Shown piece by piece: positions 40,271-51,876 of a stretch of DNA of 64,000 nucleotides. The notes under the pieces are model-generated. The model did no database searches, had not been told where the DNA came from, and worked only from the letters and a program-made list of their open reading frames with translations. This DNA comes from Micromonospora zamorensis. Its GTDB lineage: Bacteria; Actinomycetota; Actinomycetes; Mycobacteriales; Micromonosporaceae. The translations under genes were made by a program, and so were the position numbers. The stretch is from the NCBI RefSeq assembly GCF_900090275.1, contig NZ_LT607755.1, positions 5,952,001 to 6,016,000 on the forward strand. The letters run 5' to 3'. Position 1 is the first letter of the stretch, and every line of letters begins with the position of its first letter.

Positions 40271-40950
40271 CCTGACGTCGACGGTGAGCCGCCGACCAGC
40301 GCCTCGCCGACCAGGGCTTCGTCGACCAGCGCCGCGACGGCGTCCGGCGACCAGGCGTCCGCCACGCCGGGCCGGCCAGCCAGATAGCTCGCGATCCGCT
40401 CGGCTGGCCAGCCGTGCGACTCGCGCAGGCCTCGGGCGATCATGCCGAGGTAGGTCGGCGCGGGTGGCCGACACCGCACGCCGGACGCGCCCTCGGGTGC
40501 GGTGAAGGTGAGCATCGGGACGCCGCTGCGGCTGCCGGGGCAGACCAGCGTCTCGTACCGTCCGGGGCCGAGCGTCGCCCGCCCGTTGGCGACGGCGGCG
40601 TCGATGGCCGCGCCGGTCGCCGGGATGAGGTCGGTGGTGTCATCCACTGGGCGGTACATCTCCTGTGCCGCGATGTCGGTGAACTGCTCCAGGGTGACCA
40701 GGTAGGCGCGTGCGGCGGCCTCGCCCGGCAGGTGCGGGTCGTAGAAGGCCATCCCGCCGGTCCAGGCGCCGGACTCGCCGGCGAAGTAGATGCCGCCGGG
40801 CAGCGACACCGGCACCGACCGGCTCGGTGGGCGTCGGTCCCGGCAGCCCGGGTACGTCCGCTTTCCGCCGGGCGGGCAGCCTCCCCCGATGTACCACGCC
40901 AGCCGGGTGGCGTGCATGTTCGAGCCGTACGCGACGTACCAGACCTTCAT
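40255..40950 (-). CDS. Gamma-glutamylcyclotransferase-like (GGCT) fold protein
   Basis: The 231-residue protein starts at ATG 40950. It begins MKVWYVAYGSNMHATRLAWY; YGSNM is the substrate-loop signature of the GGCT fold (YGSxxx). An acidic residue in FAGESGAWTGG could be the catalytic Glu. Similar actinobacterial proteins are often labelled histone deacetylase, without good reason. The C-terminal DEALVGEALVGGSPS run is repetitive, and the gene ends inside a tandem array. It is followed (on the same strand) by no gene; a phosphodiesterase lies upstream. Confidence 0.75.
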   Translation of the reverse strand: MKVWYVAYGSNMHATRLAWYIGGGCPPGGKRTYPGCRDRRPPSRSVPVSLPGGIYFAGESGAWTGGMAFYDPHLPGEAAARAYLVTLEQFTDIAAQEMYRPVDDTTDLIPATGAAIDAAVANGRATLGPGRYETLVCPGSRSGVPMLTFTAPEGASGVRCRPPAPTYLGMIARGLRESHGWPAERIASYLAGRPGVADAWSPDAVAALVDEALVGEALVGGSPSTSGRSGG

Positions 40951-40961
40951 GAGGGGTGCCG

Positions 40962-41741
40962 TCAGAAGCCGCCGGTCTGGCCGGCGGCGTGGCTCACCTG
41001 CACGGTGTGTGTCACGCAGCCGCCCGCCTCGACCAGGTGCAGCAGGAAGGCGGTCGGCTCGTCGACCCAACCGAACTGCTCGTCGGCGCTCATGGTGAGC
41101 GCGCTCTGCCTCCAGGTGCTGGGCGCCACGGTGAGCACCGTGCCCGCGTACGCCGTGGTGACCGCGCGGTGCAGGTGGCCGGCGGCTACCCGGACGACGT
41201 GCGGGTGCCGGCCGATCACCTCGGCGAGCGCGTCACCGTCGGCGAGCCGGATGGAGTCGGCCGCGGGGAAACCGACAGCGACCGGAGGATGGTGCAGGCA
41301 GACCACGGCGGGCACCTCGGGTCGCCCGGCCAGCACCCCGTCGAGCCAACCGAGCTGCTCTTCGCCGAGTTGGCCGCCGTCGCTGCCGGTGACGAGCGAG
41401 TCGAGCACCACGACCGTCGCCGCCTCGTGGTCGACGTGGTAGTAGGCGGAGAAGCCGCCGCCGAGCCACGGCGTACCCCCGAAGGCGTCGAGCAGCGACT
41501 CCCGGTCGTCATGGTTGCCGGGAACGAGGTGCACCGGCAGCGGGAACCGGCCGATCAGCTCGCGCAGTGCCGCGTACTCGTCGGGTCGTCCGTGGTCGAC
41601 CAGGTCACCGGTGATCACCACGCAGTCCGGTCGGGGCCGCAACGCGAGCACCCGGCCGAGCGCACGGTGCAGCCCCGCGGTCGGTGCGGCGGCGAGCAGG
41701 CCGGTGGTCAGGTGCGGGTCACTGAGCTGGGCGATGATCAT
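40962..41741 (-). CDS. CpdA/GpdQ-like metallophosphodiesterase
   Basis: The 259-residue protein starts at ATG 41741 with GGAGG upstream. All metal ligands of class III phosphodiesterases are present: [30 protein letters not shown] and AGHLHR. This family hydrolyses cyclic nucleotides or glycerophosphodiesters. A large cyclase is encoded in the window, and a c-di-GMP synthase gene is divergent from this one, so a role in nucleotide signalling is possible but not proven. It lies 11 bp upstream of the GGCT-like gene in the same operon. Confidence 0.88.
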   Translation of the reverse strand: MIIAQLSDPHLTTGLLAAAPTAGLHRALGRVLALRPRPDCVVITGDLVDHGRPDEYAALRELIGRFPLPVHLVPGNHDDRESLLDAFGGTPWLGGGFSAYYHVDHEAATVVVLDSLVTGSDGGQLGEEQLGWLDGVLAGRPEVPAVVCLHHPPVAVGFPAADSIRLADGDALAEVIGRHPHVVRVAAGHLHRAVTTAYAGTVLTVAPSTWRQSALTMSADEQFGWVDEPTAFLLHLVEAGGCVTHTVQVSHAAGQTGGF

Positions 41742-41839
41742 GGGTCGCTCCTCCGCGCCGGGATCTCCACGCTATCGCCGGTCACCGTTTCGCGTTGCCC
41801 GCGACCGGGACCCACAGCGCGAAGCCGCAAGCCAGAAGC

Positions 41840-41865
41840 CCACAGGCTGCGTCCACAGGCTGTGG
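41840..41865. promoter_or_regulatory. CCACAGGCTG direct repeat and palindrome, operator candidate
   Basis: CCACAGGCTG occurs at 41840-41849 and 41853-41862. The second copy is part of a palindrome, CCACAG-G-CTGTGG (41853-41865). It lies in the divergent gap between the phosphodiesterase and GGDEF genes. TGTGGATA also resembles half of a DnaA box. Confidence 0.4.
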
Positions 41866-41963
41866 ATAGAACATGTGTACGACGTCAGTCGACTCTCAGC
41901 AGCCGGAAGTACGCTTGATCGCGCGGCTCGGCGACGCCGGGCTCCTCCCCTACCTGGAACGAC

Positions 41964-43379
41964 GTGCGAGTGGATCATCAGCGAGTCATCCGTGACGTCA
42001 CCGTCCGCCTGCCGATGGCGTCGAGCACGCCGGAGGCCTGTCGGTGGACGGTCAGCGCGCTGTCCCGCCACACCCCGGCGACCATCTCCGTACTGCTCGC
42101 GGTCCACGACCGCCTGCGCTGCGTCGCGGCGACCGGCGCCTGGCAGGTCTTCGCGACCGTGCCGGCGCGGACCGGCATCGTCGGCCGGGTGTACGACACC
42201 GGCACCCCCGCTGTCGTCCCGGACGTCACCGTCGACCCGGACTACCTACCGGTACGCCCGGACGTGACCGCCGAGCTGTGCGTACCGGTGCTGGATCCGA
42301 CGGGCCGGGCGATCGGCGTCCTCGACCTGCAGTGGAGTGAGCCGATCGACCTGGAGCCGTGGCGGGAGACCACGCAACAGCTTGCCGACCAGCTCGGCGC
42401 GCGGATCGCCGCCCTCGGTGGCCCACCGGCGGAGAGCCGCAGCGAGAAGCTGCTCCGGCACGCTGCCGCCCTCTCCACCGCACCGACCGAGGCGGACGTA
42501 CTGGGCGTGGCGGCCTGCGCCGCGCGCGAGGTCTCCGGCCTCTCCACAGCGGTGCTGCTGATCGCGGGGCAGCTCGGCGCACCTCCGGCGGTCCCGAGCG
42601 ACCTGGAGACCCGGATTCGCGCCGAGCTGACCGAGTCGGGTCCGGCCGCACTGGTCCGGATGGTCGACCGGGCGCACCGGTACGGCGCGGGGTACACGCT
42701 GGGCGAGGCCGGGCACCCTCCGACCGAGGACTATCGACCGCTGACCGGGGCGGGGGTGCGCACGCTGGTCGCCGTTCCGGTCGGGCCGCCGGACGCCGGC
42801 GGGGTGCTGCTGGTCGCCGACGAACGCGCACTGCGCCCGGACCCGACCACGGTCAGCCTGATGGAACTGCTCGCCGGGCAGGCCTGGACGAGCCTGGACC
42901 GGCTGCGCACCCTGGCCCGGCTGCGCGAGCAGGCCAGCTCCGACCCGCTGACCGGGTTGCGGCACACCGGCCCGTTCGGGCAGCGGATCGCGGCGGCCAC
43001 CCCGGGGCGTACGGCCCTGCTGGCGATCGACGTGGACGGCTTCAAGACCGTCAACGACACGTACGGCCACCAGGCCGGCGACCGGGTGCTGGTCGGGTTG
43101 GCCCGGGCGCTGGAGGGGGCGCTGCGCCACGGTGACGAGCTGTACCGGATCGGCGGCGACGAGTTCGTCGCGGTGATCGAGGTGAGCCGCCCCGAGGAGG
43201 CGGTCCGGATCGCCGAGCGGCTGACCGAGGCGGCCCGGCGAGTCGGCCGCACGATCAGCGTGGGCGTCGCGCTACCCCGCCCCGGCGAAACTCCCGACCG
43301 CACTCTGAAAAGAGCCGACCAGGCCCTGTACGCGGTGAAACGCCAAGGCCGAGACGGAGTCCACCTCTCCGCCGCGTAA
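41964..43379 (+). CDS. GAF-GGDEF diguanylate cyclase
   Basis: The 471-residue protein has two GAF-like domains (about 20-150 and 165-300: AVHDRLRCVAATGAWQVFAT, LLIAGQLGAPP) and a C-terminal GGDEF domain (about 320-471). The active site IGGDEFVAV is intact. The inhibitory I-site RxxD is present as RHGD, five residues upstream. SDPLTGLRHTG and LLAIDVDGFKTVNDTYGHQA complete the fold. It should make c-di-GMP in response to a GAF ligand. In streptomycetes c-di-GMP delays development. The GTG at 41964 was chosen; ATG 42018 is an alternative. Confidence 0.92.
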   Translation: MRVDHQRVIRDVTVRLPMASSTPEACRWTVSALSRHTPATISVLLAVHDRLRCVAATGAWQVFATVPARTGIVGRVYDTGTPAVVPDVTVDPDYLPVRPDVTAELCVPVLDPTGRAIGVLDLQWSEPIDLEPWRETTQQLADQLGARIAALGGPPAESRSEKLLRHAAALSTAPTEADVLGVAACAAREVSGLSTAVLLIAGQLGAPPAVPSDLETRIRAELTESGPAALVRMVDRAHRYGAGYTLGEAGHPPTEDYRPLTGAGVRTLVAVPVGPPDAGGVLLVADERALRPDPTTVSLMELLAGQAWTSLDRLRTLARLREQASSDPLTGLRHTGPFGQRIAAATPGRTALLAIDVDGFKTVNDTYGHQAGDRVLVGLARALEGALRHGDELYRIGGDEFVAVIEVSRPEEAVRIAERLTEAARRVGRTISVGVALPRPGETPDRTLKRADQALYAVKRQGRDGVHLSAA

Positions 43380-43394
43380 CCCAACCCCCACCCC

Positions 43395-43468
43395 GTCGAT
43401 CATGCAGTTGTGGTGGGGACATTTGCCGCTGCCGGTGTTGAAGCGCCCACCACAACTCCATGATCGAC
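43395..43468. repeat. 74-bp GATC-edged palindrome, likely bidirectional terminator
   Basis: 23-nt arms (43395-43417 with 43446-43468) pair with one mismatch around a 28-nt loop. The outer sequence is GTCGATCATG. It sits between the convergent GGDEF and asd genes. Confidence 0.8.
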
Positions 43469-43501
43469 CCCGCAAGAGGGCGGGGCCGAGGGAGTCGCTG
43501 G

Positions 43502-44563
43502 TTAGGGGGTGCGGAGTTCCTTGGCTAGGAGCTCGGCGATCTGGGCCGTGTTGAGGGCAGCGCCCTTGCGGAGGTTGTCGCCGGTCACGAAGAAGTCGAG
43601 GGCGCGGGGGTCGTCCAGGGCACGGCGGATCCGGCCGACCCAGGACGGGTCGGTGCCGACGGCGTCGATCGGCATCGGGAACTCCCCGGCGGCGGGGTCG
43701 TCGACAAGGATCACCCCGGGCGCGTTGCGCAGCGCCTCGCGGGCGCCCTCGGCGTCCACCTCGGTGGCGAAGACCGCGTGCACGGCCACCGAGTGGGCGG
43801 TGACGACCGGCACCCGGACACAGGTGGCGGACACCTTGAGGTCGGGCAGGCCGAGGATCTTCCGCGACTCGTTGCGGATCTTCATTTCCTCCGACGACCA
43901 GCCACCGTCTGCGGGCGAGCCGGCCCACGGCACCACGTTGAGCGCCATGGGGGCCGGGAACGGGCCCAGGTCGTCGCCGACCGCCTGCCGCACGTCGCCG
44001 GTGCGCGAGCCCAGCGCCCGATCGCCGGCGACCTTGGCGAGCTGGTCGTGCAGGATGTCGACGCCGGACTTGCCCGCGCCGGAAACCGCCTGGTACGAGG
44101 CGAGCACGAGCTCCCGTAGGCCGTACTCGCGGTGCAGCGGCGCGACCGCGACGATCATCGCGAGGGTGGTGCAGTTGGCGTTGGCGATGATGCCCCGGGG
44201 CCGGTTGCGGACCTGCTCGGGGTTGATCTCGGGCACGACAAGCGGGACGTCCCGGTCCATCCGGAACGCGCCGGAGTTGTCGACCGCGATCGCCCCTCGG
44301 GAGACGGCGATCGGTGCCCACTCGGCGGAGACCTCGTCGGGCACGTCGAACATCGCCACGTCGACCCCGTCGAATGCCTCGGGGGTCAGCGCCTGGACGA
44401 CCATCTCCTCGCCCCGGCAGCGCACCCGGCGCCCGACCGAGCGTTCGGAGGCGAGCAGCCGGATCTCACCCCAGACGTTGCGACGCCCGGTGAGCAGCTC
44501 ACACATCACGGTGCCGACGGCACCGGTCGCTCCGACCACTGCGAGGGTGGGCAGCGCCGTCAT
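43502..44563 (-). CDS. asd: Aspartate-semialdehyde dehydrogenase
   Basis: The 353-residue enzyme starts at ATG 44563. It shows the NADP loop VVGATGAVGTVM, the catalytic Cys131 in IANANCTTLAM, SYQAVSGAGKSG and the basic/His segment RVPVVTAHS. It reduces aspartyl phosphate to aspartate semialdehyde, the branch point to Lys/diaminopimelate, Met and Thr. It lies 5 bp downstream of ask, as in most actinobacteria. It is cytoplasmic. Confidence 0.95.
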   Translation of the reverse strand: MTALPTLAVVGATGAVGTVMCELLTGRRNVWGEIRLLASERSVGRRVRCRGEEMVVQALTPEAFDGVDVAMFDVPDEVSAEWAPIAVSRGAIAVDNSGAFRMDRDVPLVVPEINPEQVRNRPRGIIANANCTTLAMIVAVAPLHREYGLRELVLASYQAVSGAGKSGVDILHDQLAKVAGDRALGSRTGDVRQAVGDDLGPFPAPMALNVVPWAGSPADGGWSSEEMKIRNESRKILGLPDLKVSATCVRVPVVTAHSVAVHAVFATEVDAEGAREALRNAPGVILVDDPAAGEFPMPIDAVGTDPSWVGRIRRALDDPRALDFFVTGDNLRKGAALNTAQIAELLAKELRTP

Positions 44564-44568
44564 CGGCG

Positions 44569-45834
<1,266 letters not shown>

Positions 45835-46081
45835 GACGGTGCACTCCCTCCCAGTAACCCTGAGCGTGCCGACGCCGCCGGAACCGGGGCCGGCGGCGCG
45901 TGTCAGACCCCTTGAGGGTATCCGGCGGGCAACGACGGCGGGTCAGGTGATCCCACCATCCGGCCCGCACGGGCCGGCGAGGGTCGGTCCCACCAGGTCG
46001 GGCGGTACGCGGGGAAGACCCCGTCCGACACGCCGGAACAAGCCCGGTACGCGTCGGCACCCACCAACGGCCCGCACCCAC

Positions 46082-46087
46082 CAGAAT
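46082..46087 (+). promoter_or_regulatory. Candidate -10 box (CAGAAT) of a leaderless promoter
   Basis: CAGAAT ends 6 nt before GTG 46094, with no ribosome-binding site. The first base deviates from TANNNT, so confidence is lower. Confidence 0.35.
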
Positions 46088-46093
46088 GGGCCG

Positions 46094-46882
46094 GTGCCCG
46101 CCCTCATCCGCCCGACCGGCCGTGTGCTCGGGCCGCTCGTGATCGCCCTGCCAGCACTCCTGACTGCCTGCACCAGTGCGCAGCCCCCGAGCCCGATGCC
46201 CACGGAAACCGGGGCGGTCGAGGTGGAGGCGGCCGGGGACGAGCTGGCCGCACTGGCCGCGGCCGCCCAGGACCGCCACCTGGTGGCTCAGTACGTGTAC
46301 AGCCGGGCGGGTAAACCGGACCGCACCATCGTCTTCACCAGCGCGAACGATGGCAGCTGGCGGGTCGACGTGCCGGGGGGTGCCCTGGGTGGCGCCGCCG
46401 ACGTCTCGATGGCCGCCACGGCCGACGGGCTGTTCCAGTGCGCCCTGCCGTCGGTCGGCCGACCGGAGTCGGCGAGTTGCGTACGCCTCGGTGACCGCGA
46501 CGACGCGATCCCGCGCCGGTCGGACCCCCGGATCCAGCATCCGCTCACCGACTGGCTGGACGTGCTCACCGACCGGCGCGCGCCGTTGGCGGTGGCCCCG
46601 GCCAGCGCGCCGGAGGGCGTCACCGGCACCTGTTACTCGGTGGAGTCCACCTCGGCGTCGCTCAACGCCCCGCTGGACGTGGGCATCTACTGCTACGACC
46701 GGGACGGCACGACGACCGGCGTGCGGACCGGAGCGGGGACGCTGCGGCTGGCCGCGCCACCCGGCCCGGCACCGGCCACCGTGCAACTCGCCGGGCCGGT
46801 GGTGGTCGACCGGGACCCGCTCGACACCGCAGCGCCGCCGACGCCTGACCCGTCGGACAGCCCGAGCGCGGGAACGTCCTGA
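46094..46882 (+). CDS. Lipoprotein of unknown function
   Basis: The 262-residue protein begins [20 protein letters not shown] and continues ALLTAC, a lipobox with the Cys as the anchor site. The mature domain ([40 protein letters not shown]) resembles LppX/LprG-type or outer-sensor lipoproteins only vaguely. The tail is Pro/Thr/Ser-rich ([15 protein letters not shown]). It starts at GTG 46094, which has a leaderless-type box upstream. Function unknown. Confidence 0.72.
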   Translation: MPALIRPTGRVLGPLVIALPALLTACTSAQPPSPMPTETGAVEVEAAGDELAALAAAAQDRHLVAQYVYSRAGKPDRTIVFTSANDGSWRVDVPGGALGGAADVSMAATADGLFQCALPSVGRPESASCVRLGDRDDAIPRRSDPRIQHPLTDWLDVLTDRRAPLAVAPASAPEGVTGTCYSVESTSASLNAPLDVGIYCYDRDGTTTGVRTGAGTLRLAAPPGPAPATVQLAGPVVVDRDPLDTAAPPTPDPSDSPSAGTS

Positions 46883-46966
46883 TCTTCGTCCCGTTACGGG
46901 TGCGTTTGACCACATTTTACAGGCCCGCCCTGAGTCGCGAATCACCCATACAGGACGATTCACGCC

Positions 46967-47497
46967 ATGGCTGACCTGACCCCGCTGCTCGCCTACCGCT
47001 GGAGCCCCTGGGCCTTCGACCCCAGCGCCGAGCTGACCCCGGACGAGGCGGCCTCGCTGCTGGAGGCGGCGCGCTGGGCGCCCTCGGCGGAGAACCGGCA
47101 GCCCTGGCGGTTCGCCGTGGGCCACCGGGAAGACGAGACCTGGAAGCGCATCCTGATCAGCCTCCCGGGCAGCGACCAGGGATGGGCTCGACACGCGGCC
47201 ACCCTGGTGGTCGGCGCACACACCGGCGGCGACGCCGAGCGGGCCGCGTACGACCTCGGTCAGGCGATCGCCCACCTGACGTTGCAGGCCACCGCGCTCG
47301 GCCTGCACGTGCGCCAGCTCACCCGCTTCGACCAGGCCGGCCTCGCGACCGAGCTCGACCTGCCCGGCGCCGTCCGTCCACTGGTGGTCGCCGCCGTGGG
47401 CCGGCTCGGGGACCCGTTCGCCCTCCCGCCCGACCTGCGCGCCCGGGAGATCGGCCTGCGCCGCCGTCGCCCGGTCGCCGACCTGCTGCTCGCCTGA
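46967..47497 (+). CDS. Nitroreductase-family protein
   Basis: The 176-residue protein has the FMN-binding nitroreductase pattern: [40 protein letters not shown], and [20 protein letters not shown]. The length is at the short end for the family. It probably reduces nitro groups or quinones with NAD(P)H and forms a dimer. The gene converges with an ArsR-family regulator whose stop lies 14 bp away. The substrate is unknown. Confidence 0.85.
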   Translation: MADLTPLLAYRWSPWAFDPSAELTPDEAASLLEAARWAPSAENRQPWRFAVGHREDETWKRILISLPGSDQGWARHAATLVVGAHTGGDAERAAYDLGQAIAHLTLQATALGLHVRQLTRFDQAGLATELDLPGAVRPLVVAAVGRLGDPFALPPDLRAREIGLRRRRPVADLLLA

Positions 47498-47510
47498 TCA
47501 CCCAGGCGGG

Positions 47511-48497
47511 TCACCCTCCCCGGCTGGCCCGGAGCAGGACCCTCGCGGCGTCGCTGTTGCGATAGAGGACGTGCCGACCCTGTCGAGACCGGTGGACCAG
47601 CCCGGCGGCGTGCAGCGCGGCCAGGTGCTGGGAGACGTTTCCGGCGGACATCCCGGTGAGTCGGCCCAGGTCGGTGGTGGTGGTCGCCGTGTCGAGCCGG
47701 TGCAGCAGCGCGGCTCGCCCCGGGCCGATCACCCGTGCCAGCGGGTCGCCGGGCGGTGTGCCGGTCGCCTCCCAGAGCGTCCCGACCGCCCGGACCGGGT
47801 ACGCGCCGGCCGGCAGTGAATCCTCCAGCAGGTTCCACAGCACATTCCGCCCGCTGAACACCGTCGGGTTCAGCGCCAACCCGCGACCGCGCAGGTCGAA
47901 GTCGCGCTCGAACGTGTCGTCGCTGATCACCCGGTCCCCGTGCCAACGCAGGCTCGGGTGGAGCTGCTCGAAGAATCGACCGGCGCCGCTCTCGGCGAGC
48001 TGCGCGGCCCGGTACGCCACGTCGGCGTCGAGCAGCGCCCGCATCCGCGGCCAGTCCGGGGCGATCGCCTCGTCGTACCAGACACGCACCGCGTCGACGA
48101 CCTGCGGCAGCAGCCCGCCGGGGTCGGCGAGCAGCGCCTGCCCGAACGGATTGAGCGGCCGGCGCGGGGTGGTCGCCAGCAGGTCCTGGACCACCACGGC
48201 CGGTGGGGTCGCCGCAATCTGGTCGAGCTGCTCGGCCATCTCCACGTTCGGCCGGGCGGCCGGGGTGAGGAAGTCGGGCAACCAGCGCCCCCGCCCGACC
48301 AGGTGCGTCAGCGGTCCGACCCGGTCGGCCACCTCGGGACGACGCAGAGTCACCCGGGCCCGGTCGATCCAGGGCAGGTGCACCGCGTAACGGACCGGGC
48401 TGGCCAGCGCCCACATGCTCATGACCGTCTCGTTGACCGGCGACACGGCGAGGCGCACTCGCGCCACGTCGGCCAGACTGAACCGCAATTCGGACAT
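47511..48497 (-). CDS. ArsR-family regulator with DUF5937-like N-terminal domain
   Basis: The 328-residue protein starts at ATG 48497. The first ~230 residues (FSLADVARVRLAVSPVNETV, LNPFGQALLADPGGLLPQVV) form a helical domain seen in DUF5937 proteins. The C-terminal ~85 residues are a winged ArsR HTH: LLHRLDTATTTTDLGRLTGM, SAGNVSQHLAALHAAGLVHR and the wing RQGRHVLYRNS. No metal-binding cysteine pair is seen. The gene is divergent from an MFS transporter and may control it, through an operator in the 75-bp gap. The ligand is unknown. Confidence 0.85.
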   Translation of the reverse strand: MSELRFSLADVARVRLAVSPVNETVMSMWALASPVRYAVHLPWIDRARVTLRRPEVADRVGPLTHLVGRGRWLPDFLTPAARPNVEMAEQLDQIAATPPAVVVQDLLATTPRRPLNPFGQALLADPGGLLPQVVDAVRVWYDEAIAPDWPRMRALLDADVAYRAAQLAESGAGRFFEQLHPSLRWHGDRVISDDTFERDFDLRGRGLALNPTVFSGRNVLWNLLEDSLPAGAYPVRAVGTLWEATGTPPGDPLARVIGPGRAALLHRLDTATTTTDLGRLTGMSAGNVSQHLAALHAAGLVHRSRQGRHVLYRNSDAARVLLRASRGG

Positions 48498-48523
48498 GCC
48501 ACCCCCGGCGCAGGATTTGACTC

Positions 48524-48536
48524 AGCCTAAAAGGCT
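48524..48536. promoter_or_regulatory. Small palindrome in the ArsR/MFS divergent gap
   Basis: AGCCT-AAA-AGGCT (48524-48536) overlaps the end of a TTGACT-like -35 element (48517-48522). It is the best operator candidate between the regulator and the exporter gene. Confidence 0.4.
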
Positions 48537-48572
48537 CGACCGAGGCCGTGGGGGCACGGTTCACTGCCGGCC

Positions 48573-49844
48573 ATGGGGGCCAGAGAAACCATCCGTACCG
48601 CTGTCCGAAACGTCGTACCGCCGGCCGGGCTGACCCGCGCCCTGGCCGTGCAGGCGATGGTCTACGCCGTCGGCAGCGGCCTGTTCCACGCCGGCAGCGC
48701 CGTCTTCTTCACCCGGGCGCTGGGGCTCAGCGCCGCCCAGGTCGGGCTGGGGCTGTCCATCGCGGCGGGAGTGTCGCTGCTGGGCACGGTGCCGCTGGGC
48801 GGGCTCACCGACCGGTACGGACCGCAGCGGGTCTGGATCGTCGGGCTGGTGCTGAACGCGGCGCTCTTCGCGACCTACCCGTTCGTGGGCGGCTTCGCCG
48901 GGTTCCTCGCCGTGGTGGTGGCGCTGGCCGCCGTGGAAGCCGCGAGCGGCGTGGCCGTGCAGGTCTACTCGATCAACGCGCTTCCCCCGGAAGAACGGGT
49001 CACGGCGATGGCGTACCAGCGCTCGTCGCTGAACGTCGGCTTCGGGCTGGGAGCGGTGATCAGCGGCCTGGTGCTGGCGGTGGACACCATCGAGGCGTAC
49101 CGGGGAATGGTGTGGTTCATCTCGATGGTCTTCCTGGTCACGGCTCTCTTCGTGCGGCGACTGCCCCGGCTGCCGCAGGTGGCCCGACCAACGGAGCCGA
49201 TGAGTCGCCTCGCCGTGCTGCGGGACCGCCCGTTCATGGCGGTGTCCCTGCTCTCCGGGTTGCTCACCGCGCACCAGACGCTCTACCTGACGGTGATGCC
49301 GCTGTGGATCCTCACCCACACCGACGCCCCGAAGACGATCATCGCCGGGCTGGTGCTGCTCAACACGGTCCTGATCGTGCTGCTCCAGGTACGCGTCAGC
49401 CGGGGCGCCGACACCGCGTCGGGCGCGGCTCGGGCCTCTCGCCGGGGCGCCCTGCTGATCGCCCTGTTCTGTCTGGTCCTGCCGATCTCCGGGCTGACCC
49501 GGGGCGCGCTCACCGTGGTGGTGCTGGTGGCCGCCGCGACGGTGCTGATCCTGGCCGAGCTGATCGAGTCGGCGGGCGCCTGGGGCCTCACCGCCACCCT
49601 GCCGCCGGCCGACCAGCGCGGCGCGTACGTGGGGGCGTTCCGGCTCGGCTCCCAGGTGCAGTACCTGATCGCCCCGGTCGGTCTGACCGCGCTCGGGGTG
49701 ACCACCGGCGGGTGGGGATGGTTACCGGCCGCAGCGATCTTCGTGCTGGTCGGGCTGGCGATCGTACCCGTGGTGGGTTGGGCCGGGCGGACACCGCGGC
49801 TGGGTGCTGCGGCGCCGGAGCGGACCATGACGCCGGTCCCATAG
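48573..49844 (+). CDS. MFS transporter
   Basis: The 423-residue protein has about 12 hydrophobic spans. Motif A appears as GGLTDRYGPQRVWI. The mid-loop RRLPRLPQVARPTEPM is basic. It starts at ATG 48573. Divergence from an ArsR-type regulator suggests regulated export of a toxic or secondary compound. No substrate can be named. The C-terminus is short and Ala/Pro-rich (RLGAAAPERTMTPVP). Confidence 0.88.
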   Translation: MGARETIRTAVRNVVPPAGLTRALAVQAMVYAVGSGLFHAGSAVFFTRALGLSAAQVGLGLSIAAGVSLLGTVPLGGLTDRYGPQRVWIVGLVLNAALFATYPFVGGFAGFLAVVVALAAVEAASGVAVQVYSINALPPEERVTAMAYQRSSLNVGFGLGAVISGLVLAVDTIEAYRGMVWFISMVFLVTALFVRRLPRLPQVARPTEPMSRLAVLRDRPFMAVSLLSGLLTAHQTLYLTVMPLWILTHTDAPKTIIAGLVLLNTVLIVLLQVRVSRGADTASGAARASRRGALLIALFCLVLPISGLTRGALTVVVLVAAATVLILAELIESAGAWGLTATLPPADQRGAYVGAFRLGSQVQYLIAPVGLTALGVTTGGWGWLPAAAIFVLVGLAIVPVVGWAGRTPRLGAAAPERTMTPVP

Positions 49845-51833
<1,989 letters not shown>

Positions 51834-51840
51834 CCTACGC

Positions 51841-51876
51841 GCGACACCCCCGGAGCAGCTACTTCGGGGGTGTCGC
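51841..51876. terminator. Bidirectional terminator between leuA and the DHA2 gene
   Basis: A perfect 12-bp stem (51841-51852 with 51865-51876) lies 7 nt after leuA. The stop codon of the convergent exporter gene (51859-51861) falls within its loop. Confidence 0.8.

Noticed and set aside
41853..41870. Origin of replication (DnaA boxes)
   Set aside because: Only one or two weak matches to the box occur, without dnaA, an AT-rich region or a cluster of boxes.
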